From NCBI GenBank assembly GCA_002418185.1, contig DIDN01000022.1:1-63393 (forward strand): a DNA stretch of 63,393 bases. Direction: 5' to 3'. Below the pieces are notes generated by a model. It was not told where the DNA came from and searched no databases. It was given only the letters and a program-made list of their open reading frames with translations. Origin of the DNA: Deltaproteobacteria bacterium UBA5799 (GTDB lineage Bacteria > Desulfobacterota > GWC2-55-46). Position numbers and translations under genes: made by a program. Numbering within the stretch: the stretch's first letter is position 1; every line of letters starts with the position of its first letter. Of this stretch, positions 23,542 to 32,334 are shown in pieces.

Positions 23542-24900
23542 TCAACGGCTTATTACCGGAAGCCTGGATAGGGCCTCCCTTATCTTCTCATCGGGATACT
23601 CGTAATCCGCGAGCTTCCCGGCAAGGTAATCGGCATAGGCCTGCATGTCGAAGTTCCCGTGGCCCGAGAGGCCGAGAAGGATGACCCTTTCCTTCCCTTC
23701 TTCCCTGGCGGTTACGGCCTCTTCGATTGCGGACTTTATCGCGTGCGCGCTCTCCGGCGCGGGTATTATGGCCTCTGTTCCGGCAAACAGAAGCGCCGCC
23801 TCAAAGACCCCGGACTGTGGCCAGGCTGCGGCCTCGATGAGCCCGTCATGGAAGAGCCTGCTTACGAGCGGGGCCTCGCCGTGGTAGCGGAGCCCCCCTG
23901 CGTGTATGCCCGGGGGCACGAAGTCGTGGCCCAGGGTATACATCATCAGATACGGGGTGAGGCCCGCGAGGTCGCCGAAGTCGTAGCGGTACTCGCCCTT
24001 TGTAAGCGTGGGGCATGACGAGGGCTCAACGGCAATCACGCGGAGGTCCCTGCCGTTTATCTTGTCGAGGAGGAACGGGAAGGAGAGGCCCGCGATGTTG
24101 CTTCCGCCGCCGCTGCAGCCGATGATTATGTCGGGGTAGTCGCCCGCGATCTCGAACTGCTTCCTGGCCTCCTGCCCGATTACGGTCTGGTGCAGGCAGA
24201 CATGGTTGAGGACCGAGCCCAGGGCGTAGTTGGTATCGACTCTCCCGGCCGCGTCCTCGACCGCTTCGGATATGGCTATGCCGAGGCTTCCGGGGCTTTC
24301 CGGGTCGGCCTCAAGGACCTTCCGGCCCGATTGGGTCCTGTCTGTCGGGCTTGCGAGGACCTCGGCGCCCCAGGTCTCCATGGCCACCCGCCTGTAGGGC
24401 TTCTGGTGATAGCTCACCTTGACCATGTAGACGGTTGACTCGAGGCCGAACATGCGGCCCGCAAGTGCGAGCGCGGAGCCCCACTGGCCCGCTCCCGTCT
24501 CGGTCGCTATCCGCTTGATCCCGGCCTTCTTGTTGTAGTAGGCCTGGGGTATCGAGGTATTGGGCTTGTGGCTGCCCGCAGGGCTTACGCCCTCGTATTT
24601 ATAATAGATGCGGGCCGGAGTGTTAAGCGCCGCCTCGAGGCGGCGCGCCCTGTACAGCGGGCTCGGGCGCCAGAGCCTGTATATCTCCAGCACCTCTTCG
24701 GGTATCTCGACCCACCGTTCGGTAGAGACCTCCTGCTCGATAAGCGACATGGGGAATATGGCCTTCAGGTCGTCAGGGCCGCAAGGCTCAAGGGTGGCGG
24801 GATGAAGAGGCGGGGCCGGGAGGTTCGGCATGTCCGCCATCACGTTATACCATCTTCGAGGTATATCCTTTTCAGGGAGCAGTATCTTTGTCTCCTTCAC
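23542..24900 (-). CDS. trpB2: Tryptophan synthase beta-like PLP enzyme, TrpB2 type
   Basis: 452-aa PLP enzyme of the TrpB2 group, longer than the usual 400-residue TrpB1 and with the N-terminal block RWYNVMADMPNLPAPPLHP. The PLP lysine lies in the SHKPNTSIPQAYYNKK segment, and the phosphate loop is GCSGGGSN. It makes tryptophan from indole and serine, or recycles indole. No trpA or other trp gene is near, which is usual for TrpB2. The start is GTG at 24900, with GGAGG five bases upstream. Confidence 0.92.
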   Translation of the reverse strand: MKETKILLPEKDIPRRWYNVMADMPNLPAPPLHPATLEPCGPDDLKAIFPMSLIEQEVSTERWVEIPEEVLEIYRLWRPSPLYRARRLEAALNTPARIYYKYEGVSPAGSHKPNTSIPQAYYNKKAGIKRIATETGAGQWGSALALAGRMFGLESTVYMVKVSYHQKPYRRVAMETWGAEVLASPTDRTQSGRKVLEADPESPGSLGIAISEAVEDAAGRVDTNYALGSVLNHVCLHQTVIGQEARKQFEIAGDYPDIIIGCSGGGSNIAGLSFPFLLDKINGRDLRVIAVEPSSCPTLTKGEYRYDFGDLAGLTPYLMMYTLGHDFVPPGIHAGGLRYHGEAPLVSRLFHDGLIEAAAWPQSGVFEAALLFAGTEAIIPAPESAHAIKSAIEEAVTAREEGKERVILLGLSGHGNFDMQAYADYLAGKLADYEYPDEKIREALSRLPVISR

Positions 24901-25121
24901 GGACGCCTCCGGGATGTCTGTGTACGGCTATTTTAGCATATGGCAGGGCCGATGCAAGAGTAAGCGATTGCAGGTTCGGAGTTTTCGGCCATTTGCGCGC
25001 AAGAAGGATTATAGTGGGCTGGTCGGCTGGCTGAACCGGTATGACCACTAAAAGGTCGGGGAGGCCGGTTTTGATATCAACCGAAAAGTTACCCGTTCTT
25101 AAGGGGGCCTTCCTGGCGGAC

Positions 25122-25751
25122 TTACGGGCCAGGTCTCTTCTTTCCCGAAAGTTTTCCTTTATTGCCCCGGCGTTCCGGCGAAGGCACTTCCTTCCACTCA
25201 CCTGGCTTAAGGTAATCGAGATCCCACTGGCCTATGCCGACCCTTATGAGACGGAGCACGGGGTGGCCCACGCTCGCGGCCATGCGGCGCACCTGCCTGT
25301 TCCGCCCCTCGGTTATTGTCATCCTCAGCCATGTATCGGGGACTGTCTTCCTGAACCGAATTGGAGGGACCCTTTCCCAGACAGCCGGCGGCTCTCCAGG
25401 CAGCTCTACTTCCGCAGGGAGGGTCATGCCGTCGTTCAAGAGCACGCCGCTACGGAGCTTATGAAGGGCATCTTCCGAGGGTATGCCCTCCACCTGGACG
25501 AGATAGGTCTTTGGAGTCTTATTCTCCGGCCCGGCTATGAGAGCCTGGATACGCCCGTCGTTCGTCAGCGCAACCAGGCCTTCGCTGTCGTAATCTAGCC
25601 TGCCTGCCGCATATACGCCGGGAACGGGGATGAAATCCGAAAGGGTAGAGCGGCCTTCGGCATCAGTAAACTGGCAGAGTACGCGAAAGGGCTTGTTAAA
25701 AAGGAGCACCCGCGGGCGGGTGTATGTTTTATGAGCCTGTCTTCTTCTCAC
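25122..25751 (-). CDS. rluE: 23S rRNA pseudouridine synthase, RluE-like (no S4 domain)
   Basis: 209-aa RsuA-family enzyme that begins directly with the catalytic domain (PRVLLFNKPFRVLCQFTD), as RluE does; no S4 domain is present. The catalytic Asp is in GRLDYDSEGLVALTNDG, and a second conserved block is EGRNRQVRRMAASVGHPVLRL. It probably modifies 23S rRNA (position 2457 in E. coli). The start is GTG at 25751 without a clear ribosome-binding site, so it is uncertain. It is monocistronic and borders a long gene-free stretch. Confidence 0.87.
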   Translation of the reverse strand: MRRRQAHKTYTRPRVLLFNKPFRVLCQFTDAEGRSTLSDFIPVPGVYAAGRLDYDSEGLVALTNDGRIQALIAGPENKTPKTYLVQVEGIPSEDALHKLRSGVLLNDGMTLPAEVELPGEPPAVWERVPPIRFRKTVPDTWLRMTITEGRNRQVRRMAASVGHPVLRLIRVGIGQWDLDYLKPGEWKEVPSPERRGNKGKLSGKKRPGP

Positions 25752-26621
25752 GCTGACAATGTGTTTTTCTCGCTTATAACATACATAAATAGATGCCTTT
25801 GCTTGACTCTAAGGCCCCTTAGCTATAATCATGAACCTCTCCCCGCCTTAAAAGGCCGGGGGTATCGGGAACCCGTGAAGGGATATTGCCTCTGCTACGC
25901 CAGCTTTCGCTGGCTTCGCTACGGGCTGCCACTCATCCCCGGCCTAAAAAAGCCGGGGGTTGCCAGTTTCTCCAGCATAATGGACGAATGAAGGAGATAT
26001 TTCCAGAACGAACAGGTTTTTCTCTCTTATAGCATTTCCTGAGAACTGCGGGCAATTCAAAGAGAAGGGACCAGGCGATTCGATTTTCGACTGAAACTGC
26101 CGCATTGAAGGCAGGAGGTTCAAATTTTTGTCCGCCTTCCGGCCCAACCGAAAGTCGGACCATTCATCGAATTTGAGGCGCGTTGCCCATCACCCTGCCC
26201 CTCCCATGTCCCCGGTCCGTACACCATGAAGGGAGGGAAAAGGGGAGATGATGCCCCTTAATCGCAAAAAACATGCAGCGGAAGTTTTTCCCCGGAAGGC
26301 GAGGGACCTTAGATATCCCCTTGTAAGACATCAAAACCCAGGAACAGAGGGGTCGTTGAGGAGTAGAATGGGATTTTCTTCTTGTATTCTCCCGCTTATC
26401 TGGAGTCTCTACCAGGAATTAGCGCTCATGTCTTGAACAGGATATTATACAAGGAATCCAAGCGCCTCGATATCGAGGTGATGTTCAGACCCCCTGTTCC
26501 TGCTTTCATTGCCGATTAGAGGGGCGGCTTAAAAACACCCTTGACGGACAGGAAGAGACATATTAATATTAATAGCTTATGTCCCCCGCAAAACCAGGGA
26601 CGAGCCTTTTCATTAACATAT
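25752..26621. other. 870-bp gene-free region before tRNA-Asn
   Basis: No convincing coding frame on either strand. The left third holds a cluster of hairpins (25841-25958). The rest is of mixed composition, with short open frames that have no family signature or ribosome-binding site. It may be debris from integration events next to the tRNA. Confidence 0.6.
25841..25958. repeat. Hairpin cluster, possible IS200/IS605-type remnant or MITE
   Basis: Two similar imperfect hairpins, CCCCGCCTTAAAAGGCCGGGG (25841-25861, written with its loop) and one with arms CCCCGGCCT/AGCCGGGG (25937-25958), flank a third with a perfect 6-bp stem, GCCAGC-TTTC-GCTGGC (25899-25914). Subterminal hairpins of this kind mark the ends of IS200/IS605 elements and REP-type repeats. 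No transposase is present. Confidence 0.45.
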
Positions 26622-26697
<76 letters not shown>

Positions 26698-26783
26698 GTA
26701 AAATCAAGGGGTTAGCCGATTTTGGGCTGCCCCTTTTTCATTGGACTGTCCTAAATTTGTGCTTTAACGTCGCTTATCGCAGG

Positions 26784-29700
26784 TCATCCCCCTCTCCGAT
26801 TATCTTCGAACATGTCGACTGGCATTGGATGCCGTAATTTCCAGACCATCTTTATAGGCCGCTCGCTTTCGTAGCTGACACGATCTGCCGGTCCAAGATA
26901 AGTAAACGGCACTGTGGTGCCGTTCCGTTTTTTCTGATCACGCGCAAAGATAAGGATCGTGTAGCCGCGCTGTTCATGATGAACCAGGTTCTGACCTGTC
27001 ACAGATTGTTGGGACGTATTGGATTGCGATTCCCAGTGGAGCAATTCGCGGCTGACAGGATAGTCGGCGTACATTGTGCTTGGTGAGAACTCGCGCTCTG
27101 TTTTCTGATAAGTGACCAGAAGGGCATACGCCTTGATGTTCGGAAAATGAAAAACCCCGACTCCTCTCTGCCCCGCTGAATCGAGGGTTGCCTGTCCTGA
27201 GGCAGCCAGAATGTCCACGCTGCCGTATTGAGCGTGCAATTCGAATGGACAGGCAAAAGGGAGGTCGGGAATCATACCGCTGACTGGCGTATCTTCCTCA
27301 GACCACGCAAGGATTTCATCCAGGTCTGAAAGAATTGAAGGGTTTCGGGAGAGCCGCACAAACGCGTCTTCAAGAGACGTTATCCCTAAATTGCCGCCTT
27401 TATCGGCCCAGAGGCGATAATACACCGATATGGCAGAATTTCCGGCGAGCTTAAGAGCATCTGCAATGGCACGCCTGGCTATTCTGCTCGTAACCTTGCG
27501 CAGTAAAGCGATTTCCCTTGGACCACTGACAGATGCCACCCTGATAAGTGCCTTTTTGAGCCGGGCAATATCCGGGTCTGTCGGTATGGGTGCCTTTTGC
27601 GCCCTAGCCTTCCACCCTGACCATGTTTCACTCGCAAGAAGCCTCTCGGGCTCGTAATCGTGGTATCTCACGAAATTTCCAAAGGTCAACTCCTGGCCCG
27701 TTTCGCTTGTGAAGGTTTGAATCCGCTCTGGTACCTGAACAGCCAGTCTGCCGAGATTCTCCCTGATGTTTTCGAGGACATACTGTCGCGAGAGACGATC
27801 GAGCTGAATGGAGCAGCCGGCCGGAAGATGAGGAAAATCGAGTTCGACCTCACGGTCGATGGGGAAGCGGTGACGAGGTAATAAGGCCTTCAGCTTGGTA
27901 TCAATCCTGTAACGCCTATGCGCCTGGCCGACAAAGTCGAGTACCATGAGACAGTCTTTACCTGGAGCGTGCCGCAGCCCCCTCCCCAACTGCTGGAGAA
28001 ATATGGTCAGGCTCTCCGTGGGTCGTAGAAATAGGACCGTGTTCACCTCTGGGACGTCGACACCCTCGCTGAGCTTGTCAACAGTAAAGAGGAACGTAAG
28101 TCGACCATCTTTTAGTTGAGCCAGCAACTCCTGGCATCGAGCATCGTCCACGCCTGACACGAATGCCCCTGAAGGGATGCCTTGCTTGCTGAACATTTCA
28201 GCCATGAACATGGCGTGCTTGATGGAAACGCAGAAGCCGATCCCCTTGATCGCTTCACGGTCGGGTTCGTAACGGTCAAGGGCCTTAAGAATTGCGTCAA
28301 TGCGCTGCCGCGCCAAAATGTGCGCACCGGTGTAGACTTTTTCCAGCGCGGCTGCATCATACCTGCCATTGCGCCAGAACCTGTCCTGGTTGATTGCGAC
28401 GGGGTCGGCAACGCCGAAATAATGAAAAGGGCAAAGCAATTTTTCTTCCAGGGCCTCGGGCAGGCGAATCTCAGCGGCAAAGCGGTTGCCGAAGTCGGCA
28501 GCCACGTTGTCTCCGTCCATCCTTTCCGGCGTGGCTGTCAGGCCGAGAAGAACCTTTGGGGCAAACTGCGTGAAGATAGGACGGTAGCTGTCTGCTGTCC
28601 CATGATGGGTCTCATCCACAACGATAAAGTCATAGAAGTTTTTTCCCACCTGTTCCCACAGACGCCGGCTCGCCAGCATGCCGACTGAGCAAAACAGATG
28701 CTCCAGTCGATTGGCCTGGTAGGGGCCGACGAGCAGTTCTCCGAAATTCTGGTCACGAAGTACGTTGCTGAAGGTCGCATGAGCCTGCTGCAGAATCTCC
28801 TGGCGGTGCGCAACGAACAACAATCGGGCCTGCCTTTGCCTCTGCTCGTAGAAACGTTTGAAATCAAAGGCGGCAACGACCGTTTTTCCAGTGCCGGTAG
28901 CGGCGATAACCAGGTTTCTCCACCGGCCATGCATAGCCCTCTCTCGTTCAAGGGCTTCGAGGATGCGCTCCTGAAAGGGATGGGGGCGAAGGTCAAAAAA
29001 TACCGTCGGCCCGGCTTTTTTTGGATTACGGGCACGAGCAATAGCGGTACGGAAGTCTGTCGGATTGGCAGGGTCGAACGGAATAAACTCCCTCGAGTTC
29101 CAGTATGTCTCGAACTCAACAGAAAATTTATCGAGAATATGCGGCATGTCCTGGGCTGTAACCTTGATATTCCATTCCAGCCCGCTGGTAATCGCTGCAT
29201 GCGACATGTTGGCCGAGCCTATGTAGGCGGTGGAAAAGCCTGTTTTTCTCCTGAAATGATAGGCCTTGGCGTGAAGCCTGGTGCGCTCGGTATCATAAGA
29301 GACGCGAACCCGGACATTCGGCATCTTTGCCAGCCATTCTACGGCCGGCGAGTCTGACGCTCCCATATAGGACGTCGTGATCAGTCGCACAGGTACATGG
29401 CGGTCGCGTAAGTCTTCAAATGCCGGCATGAGAAGGCGAAGCCCTGCCCATTTTATGAACGAAACCAGGATGTCCACCTCATCAGAGGAACGCATCTCTT
29501 GCTGAAGTTCATGGGCAAGTTGCGGCTCCCTTGGAGCGCCGGTAAAAAGACTGCTTTCGACCATAGGCGTATGGGGCCTGGGGATGCCGGATGTGCCGTA
29601 ATTCGGGGGAGTGATTTCCAGAAGCACGGCCTTCTGTTTCGCGACAAGCCGATGCTTACCAAGGTGTCCTCTGTCAGGCTCGGTTGATACCTGCTCAAGA

Positions 29701-29912
29701 ATCCTGTTGCACAAGGCAAAACGCTTTTCCGGATCAGACTCTTCACGTAATGCCTGCTCAAGCACCTTCGCAACAAAAACAGAATAACGGGATGGCTGCT
29801 CTTCAGGGTCTATCTTGCCGAAAACTGACCTGAGCTCAGGATGCTGCTCGAGCGCATCGCGGAGAGATTCATCTATCAGGGCTTCGTAAATCCCGTGTGC
29901 AGGTTGCTTCAT
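26784..29912 (-). CDS. PLD-domain SF2 helicase with DUF3427, candidate defence protein
   Basis: 1042 aa. About 130-290 is a phospholipase-D-like nuclease domain with HAKAYHF at 214-220 and GSANMSH from 232 (an HxK...GSxN site). About 305-700 is a superfamily 2 helicase: Walker A ATGTGKT 338-344, DETHH box from 433, and a C-terminal motif VI QQLGRGLRH. From about 760 a DUF3427-type region follows, ending in a positively charged C-terminus. Such proteins resemble the R subunits of type III/I restriction enzymes without a methylase. The start overlaps the NUDIX gene by 4 nt (ATGA type). Position next to tRNA-Asn and the NUDIX partner fit a phage-defence or nucleic-acid-processing pair; that role is inference. 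Confidence 0.9.
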   Translation of the reverse strand: MKQPAHGIYEALIDESLRDALEQHPELRSVFGKIDPEEQPSRYSVFVAKVLEQALREESDPEKRFALCNRILEQVSTEPDRGHLGKHRLVAKQKAVLLEITPPNYGTSGIPRPHTPMVESSLFTGAPREPQLAHELQQEMRSSDEVDILVSFIKWAGLRLLMPAFEDLRDRHVPVRLITTSYMGASDSPAVEWLAKMPNVRVRVSYDTERTRLHAKAYHFRRKTGFSTAYIGSANMSHAAITSGLEWNIKVTAQDMPHILDKFSVEFETYWNSREFIPFDPANPTDFRTAIARARNPKKAGPTVFFDLRPHPFQERILEALERERAMHGRWRNLVIAATGTGKTVVAAFDFKRFYEQRQRQARLLFVAHRQEILQQAHATFSNVLRDQNFGELLVGPYQANRLEHLFCSVGMLASRRLWEQVGKNFYDFIVVDETHHGTADSYRPIFTQFAPKVLLGLTATPERMDGDNVAADFGNRFAAEIRLPEALEEKLLCPFHYFGVADPVAINQDRFWRNGRYDAAALEKVYTGAHILARQRIDAILKALDRYEPDREAIKGIGFCVSIKHAMFMAEMFSKQGIPSGAFVSGVDDARCQELLAQLKDGRLTFLFTVDKLSEGVDVPEVNTVLFLRPTESLTIFLQQLGRGLRHAPGKDCLMVLDFVGQAHRRYRIDTKLKALLPRHRFPIDREVELDFPHLPAGCSIQLDRLSRQYVLENIRENLGRLAVQVPERIQTFTSETGQELTFGNFVRYHDYEPERLLASETWSGWKARAQKAPIPTDPDIARLKKALIRVASVSGPREIALLRKVTSRIARRAIADALKLAGNSAISVYYRLWADKGGNLGITSLEDAFVRLSRNPSILSDLDEILAWSEEDTPVSGMIPDLPFACPFELHAQYGSVDILAASGQATLDSAGQRGVGVFHFPNIKAYALLVTYQKTEREFSPSTMYADYPVSRELLHWESQSNTSQQSVTGQNLVHHEQRGYTILIFARDQKKRNGTTVPFTYLGPADRVSYESERPIKMVWKLRHPMPVDMFEDNRRGG

Positions 29913-30325
29913 CGTTCAACAGCCCTGATTGAAAGATATGTCTCCATTACCGGCAGATCCGCCTCGGCCCAATCCAGAGATGGCAACTCTTCGGGGGTCA
30001 GCCAGACGATGGCAGCATGTTCATGCGGGGTAATCTGCCCGGACTCGATGGCACAGATGAAAGGATGGAGTGTTACTGTAAAGACAGCATAATCATGGGT
30101 GTGTGACGGCAGCAGGCGACCCACGCTTATGCGTACGCCCAACTCCTCAACAATTTCACGCCGCAGGCATTCCTGCGGTGACTCGCCGTCATTTATCTTG
30201 CCTCCGGGGAATTCCCACTTGAGCGGAAGGCTCATGGCAGAGCTTCGCTGGGCAGCCAGGATACGACCGTCTTGTTCTATGATCGCGCAGGTGACGTGGA
30301 TGTGTTTTCTGGAAGCTATGGCCAC
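29909..30325 (-). CDS. NUDIX hydrolase, MutT/8-oxo-dGTP pyrophosphatase-like
   Basis: 138 aa. It opens with HVTCAIIEQDGRILAAQRS, typical of small (deoxy)nucleoside triphosphate pyrophosphohydrolases. The NUDIX box spans about 42-65 (GGKINDGES ... RREIVEELGV) with the metal-binding REIVEE core intact. The substrate may be an oxidised or modified nucleotide. It is the upstream partner of the PLD-helicase, with stop and start overlapping, so the two should be made together. That pairing suggests the NUDIX enzyme serves the helicase system rather than general nucleotide cleaning. Confidence 0.92.
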   Translation of the reverse strand: MAIASRKHIHVTCAIIEQDGRILAAQRSSAMSLPLKWEFPGGKINDGESPQECLRREIVEELGVRISVGRLLPSHTHDYAVFTVTLHPFICAIESGQITPHEHAAIVWLTPEELPSLDWAEADLPVMETYLSIRAVER

Positions 30326-30407
30326 GGCTTGTTGCCTCTCCTGAGGTGCTTATCAGAACCCCCTGCCACCCGCTCAGAAACTTGGCCTGCTGATTATCGC
30401 ATTATCA

Positions 30408-30436
30408 GGGCGCTGGAGACGACCTCTCTCTGATTA
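30408..30436 (-). repeat. Fragment duplicated from the neighbouring MNT gene
   Basis: The 19 bases GGGCGCTGGAGACGACCTC at 30408-30426 recur at 31227-31245 inside the MNT gene, and similarity continues a few bases. On the minus strand both read EVVSSA near a stop codon. It looks like the surviving 3' end of a second, deleted MNT-type gene. Confidence 0.5.
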
Positions 30437-30481
30437 AGGGAGGCGAACATCGGCTCTCAAATCCGGATGAGATTCCTGTTC

Positions 30482-31024
30482 CTATCCGCGCCTCATTTTC
30501 TCCAATTTCTTATCGACCCTGAGCCGTTTTGCCAGCTCTGAAAGCAGAGTGAAATCGGCCCTGCCGATCTCAAGCAGCTCTTTAGCATCGAGAATATCTC
30601 TTGGACCGCCTGCCTTAAGCTTCATTGCAATGAGATACTCAATCCTGATGACCGGCACCTTTGTACCGTGGTAATCGATTTCAACAGCATCTGTTATAGC
30701 TTCATCTTCCCACTTCCTGGTCGTGATAAGCAAATCAACCGGCACATCATTATGAATGATCTTGATAAGACAAGGCACCGGGTCCAGCTGACCGCCCCTG
30801 AATATCTCGGGGCTCAATCCAAGCTCCTTGAGAGCATCAGCGAATGCATTTAGGTCATGGACGGAAGGCAGGGAAACGAGAAGGTCAATATCCTTTGTTG
30901 CGCGAGGCAGGCCCCAAGTTGAAACTGAGAGTCCGCCAACAAGCGCATACCCGGTTATAATCCTTTGCTTCTTTAATTTAGCGAGTACCTTGGCTACTCC
31001 CTTAAGGCTTTTTGCCAGAGACAC
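30482..31024 (-). CDS. Nucleotidyltransferase, AbiEii/DUF6036-like
   Basis: 180 aa from a GTG start. The nucleotidyltransferase core is visible: GYALVGGLSVSTWGLPRATKDIDLLVSL, with the G-x-x-x-S/R and DxD elements (DID). A C-terminal helical part contains GGPRDILDAKELLEIGRADFTLLSELAKRL. This is the layout of AbiEii-type toxins and of related proteins that modify tRNA or act as antitoxins. Its start overlaps a 56-codon gene by 23 nt, which suggests a two-gene toxin-antitoxin-like unit. GC content is lower than in the core genes. Confidence 0.8.
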   Translation of the reverse strand: MSLAKSLKGVAKVLAKLKKQRIITGYALVGGLSVSTWGLPRATKDIDLLVSLPSVHDLNAFADALKELGLSPEIFRGGQLDPVPCLIKIIHNDVPVDLLITTRKWEDEAITDAVEIDYHGTKVPVIRIEYLIAMKLKAGGPRDILDAKELLEIGRADFTLLSELAKRLRVDKKLEKMRRG

Positions 31025-31172
31025 TATTTTTTGCCTCCTTGCCTGCTTTCAAAAGATCAAGGCAAAAATCAGAAAGCTTTGCAGCCAGATCGAGTTTTTC
31101 TGACGGGTTAAGTTTTTTTATCTCCTCAAGCTCCTTCTGCCTGCTTCTCTCAATTGTAAGTGATTTCGCCAT
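31002..31172 (-). CDS. Small 56-aa partner protein of the nucleotidyltransferase
   Basis: ATG at 31172 with GAGG about nine bases upstream, stop TAA at 31002. The translation begins MAKSLTIERSRQKELEEIKK and continues with NPSEKLDLAAKLSDFCLDLL: charged, fully helical, no Cys pair. Short proteins with a segment of this kind are often found just upstream of nucleotidyltransferase genes. The overlap with the following gene and the ribosome-binding site make it a likely real gene; antitoxin or accessory role inferred. Confidence 0.65.
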   Translation of the reverse strand: MAKSLTIERSRQKELEEIKKLNPSEKLDLAAKLSDFCLDLLKAGKEAKNSVSGKKP

Positions 31173-31203
31173 TTCTTATTTCCTCATATGCCTATGTGTG
31201 AGG

Positions 31204-31515
31204 TCATCTTTCCGCATACTCTGTCCGGGCGCTGGAGACGACCTCGTCTCTGAAATACCTGCTGAGCTCGTTAGGGGTGCGTAAGTCCACTTTCCGACCA
31301 AGGATATCCGATAGCTCAAGCTCCATGTGCGAGAGCCCAAAAAAGCCTGGTCCCATGCCGGGGATAAAATCGACCAACACGTCCACATCATCGCTTTCCG
31401 GGCTGAAATCCTCCCTGAGAACGGAGCCGAAAAAGGAAAGCTTCCTTATATGCTGCTTCCTGCAAAACTCCGCTACCTTTTCCTGCGGGGTATTTATTTT
31501 TATTTCTTTATTCAT
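31204..31515 (-). CDS. MNT-domain nucleotidyltransferase (antitoxin-like)
   Basis: 103 aa with the minimal nucleotidyltransferase signature: FFGSVLREDFSPESDDVDVLVDF (GSxxR...SDxDxxV), then LELELSDILGRKVDLRTP-type sequence. MNT proteins usually pair with a HEPN toxin and add AMP to it. No HEPN gene is adjacent; the flanks are the small 56-aa gene and an HTH protein. It may be an orphan, or work with the AbiEii-like protein. A fragment of a second copy lies at 30408-30436. Confidence 0.85.
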   Translation of the reverse strand: MNKEIKINTPQEKVAEFCRKQHIRKLSFFGSVLREDFSPESDDVDVLVDFIPGMGPGFFGLSHMELELSDILGRKVDLRTPNELSRYFRDEVVSSARTEYAER

Positions 31516-31615
31516 AGCCAGCCCACAATCACCCGAGGAATCCGCAAGTTATGTTTAATTTTAGTGATTTTACATTAAAAATCAAGGTATATCGGGGAGG
31601 GGAGGCTTCCGAGGA

Positions 31616-32155
31616 CTACTCGCTCGCAGACAGGCTCTTAAACGCCGCGAGCTGTTCCGCCGGATCTCCCAGCTTAATGATGGGTCTAAGCGATCGCTCC
31701 GTGACCACCGGCTTCCTGATGGTCTCCGGCATGGAAAGGATATACTTCTGGATATCCGACGGGAGATTAAGAAGGTCCATTATCTGAGTTACGCGAGGAC
31801 GCGAGAAGCCCTCGCGACTGGCTATCTTTGCTTGCGTAGTCCCACTTCCGTTATTGAGAAGTTCCTGCCACTCCAGCGCCTTCCTGAGAAGCTCTGCCAC
31901 CATTGGCAACTTGGGGATTTTTTGGTTTCTGGCAGGCTGCGTCAATAAGGAGTTAACCACCCCGCCAATCGCTGCCCTCCACTTTATGACCCCGACGTTT
32001 CCTTTCTCGAACACTCCCTTGGGGCCGAGGGTGACCTCCACGGTCTGCTCCTGAAAAAACTCGTCATCTCGCGGAGTTACATTAACAACTCGGAACCAGA
32101 CCTCAGGCTCGGCTACCTTTGGGCGATTAGTACTGCGGGAAAGGCGGGGAGCCAA
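31616..32155 (-). CDS. HTH protein of ParB/KorB or recombinase-associated type
   Basis: 179 aa as annotated, beginning with TTG at 32155. A helix-turn-helix is clear at about 105-130 (AKIASREGFSRPRVTQIMDLLNLP), like the DNA-recognition helices of ParB-type or recombinase-associated proteins. The N-terminal part (VWFRVVNVTPRDDEFFQEQ...) is not recognised. The frame stays open for about 30 nt upstream through one arm of a 34-bp palindrome, so the gene may be cut or start at a non-standard codon. It lies in the lower-GC part of the island. Confidence 0.55.
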   Translation of the reverse strand: MAPRLSRSTNRPKVAEPEVWFRVVNVTPRDDEFFQEQTVEVTLGPKGVFEKGNVGVIKWRAAIGGVVNSLLTQPARNQKIPKLPMVAELLRKALEWQELLNNGSGTTQAKIASREGFSRPRVTQIMDLLNLPSDIQKYILSMPETIRKPVVTERSLRPIIKLGDPAEQLAAFKSLSASE

Positions 32156-32187
32156 ACTAAACCCCTTGATTTCAAGGGGTTTAGTTT
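32154..32187. repeat. 34-bp near-perfect palindrome
   Basis: AAACTAAACCCCTTGA (32154-32169) and its exact complement TCAAGGGGTTTAGTTT (32172-32187), separated by two bases. It lies at the very start of the HTH gene. It could be an operator for that protein, a recombination site, or a cruciform-forming insertion scar. Confidence 0.8.
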
Positions 32188-32334
32188 ATTTGGACGTGGA
32201 CGCTAAACAAAACAGTATAACGCTGGCGCATGCTGTTGTCAGACTAACCCTCCTGTCAACTGGTGGAGTCCAGCCCGCACTATCCAAAATACATGTCCCG
32301 GTTTGCGCATGACTCCTTGCGCTTCCATATCCTC

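Noticed and set aside
25933..26163. Two short minus-strand frames beside the hairpin cluster
   Set aside because: Two different frames over the same DNA with no start signal or motif; unlikely genes.
26248..26436. 62-codon plus-strand frame in the gene-free region
   Set aside because: No ribosome-binding site and no family I can name; treated as non-coding.
32154..32187. Reading the 34-bp palindrome as an intrinsic terminator
   Set aside because: No T-run follows either arm in the needed direction, and it lies at a gene start, not an end.
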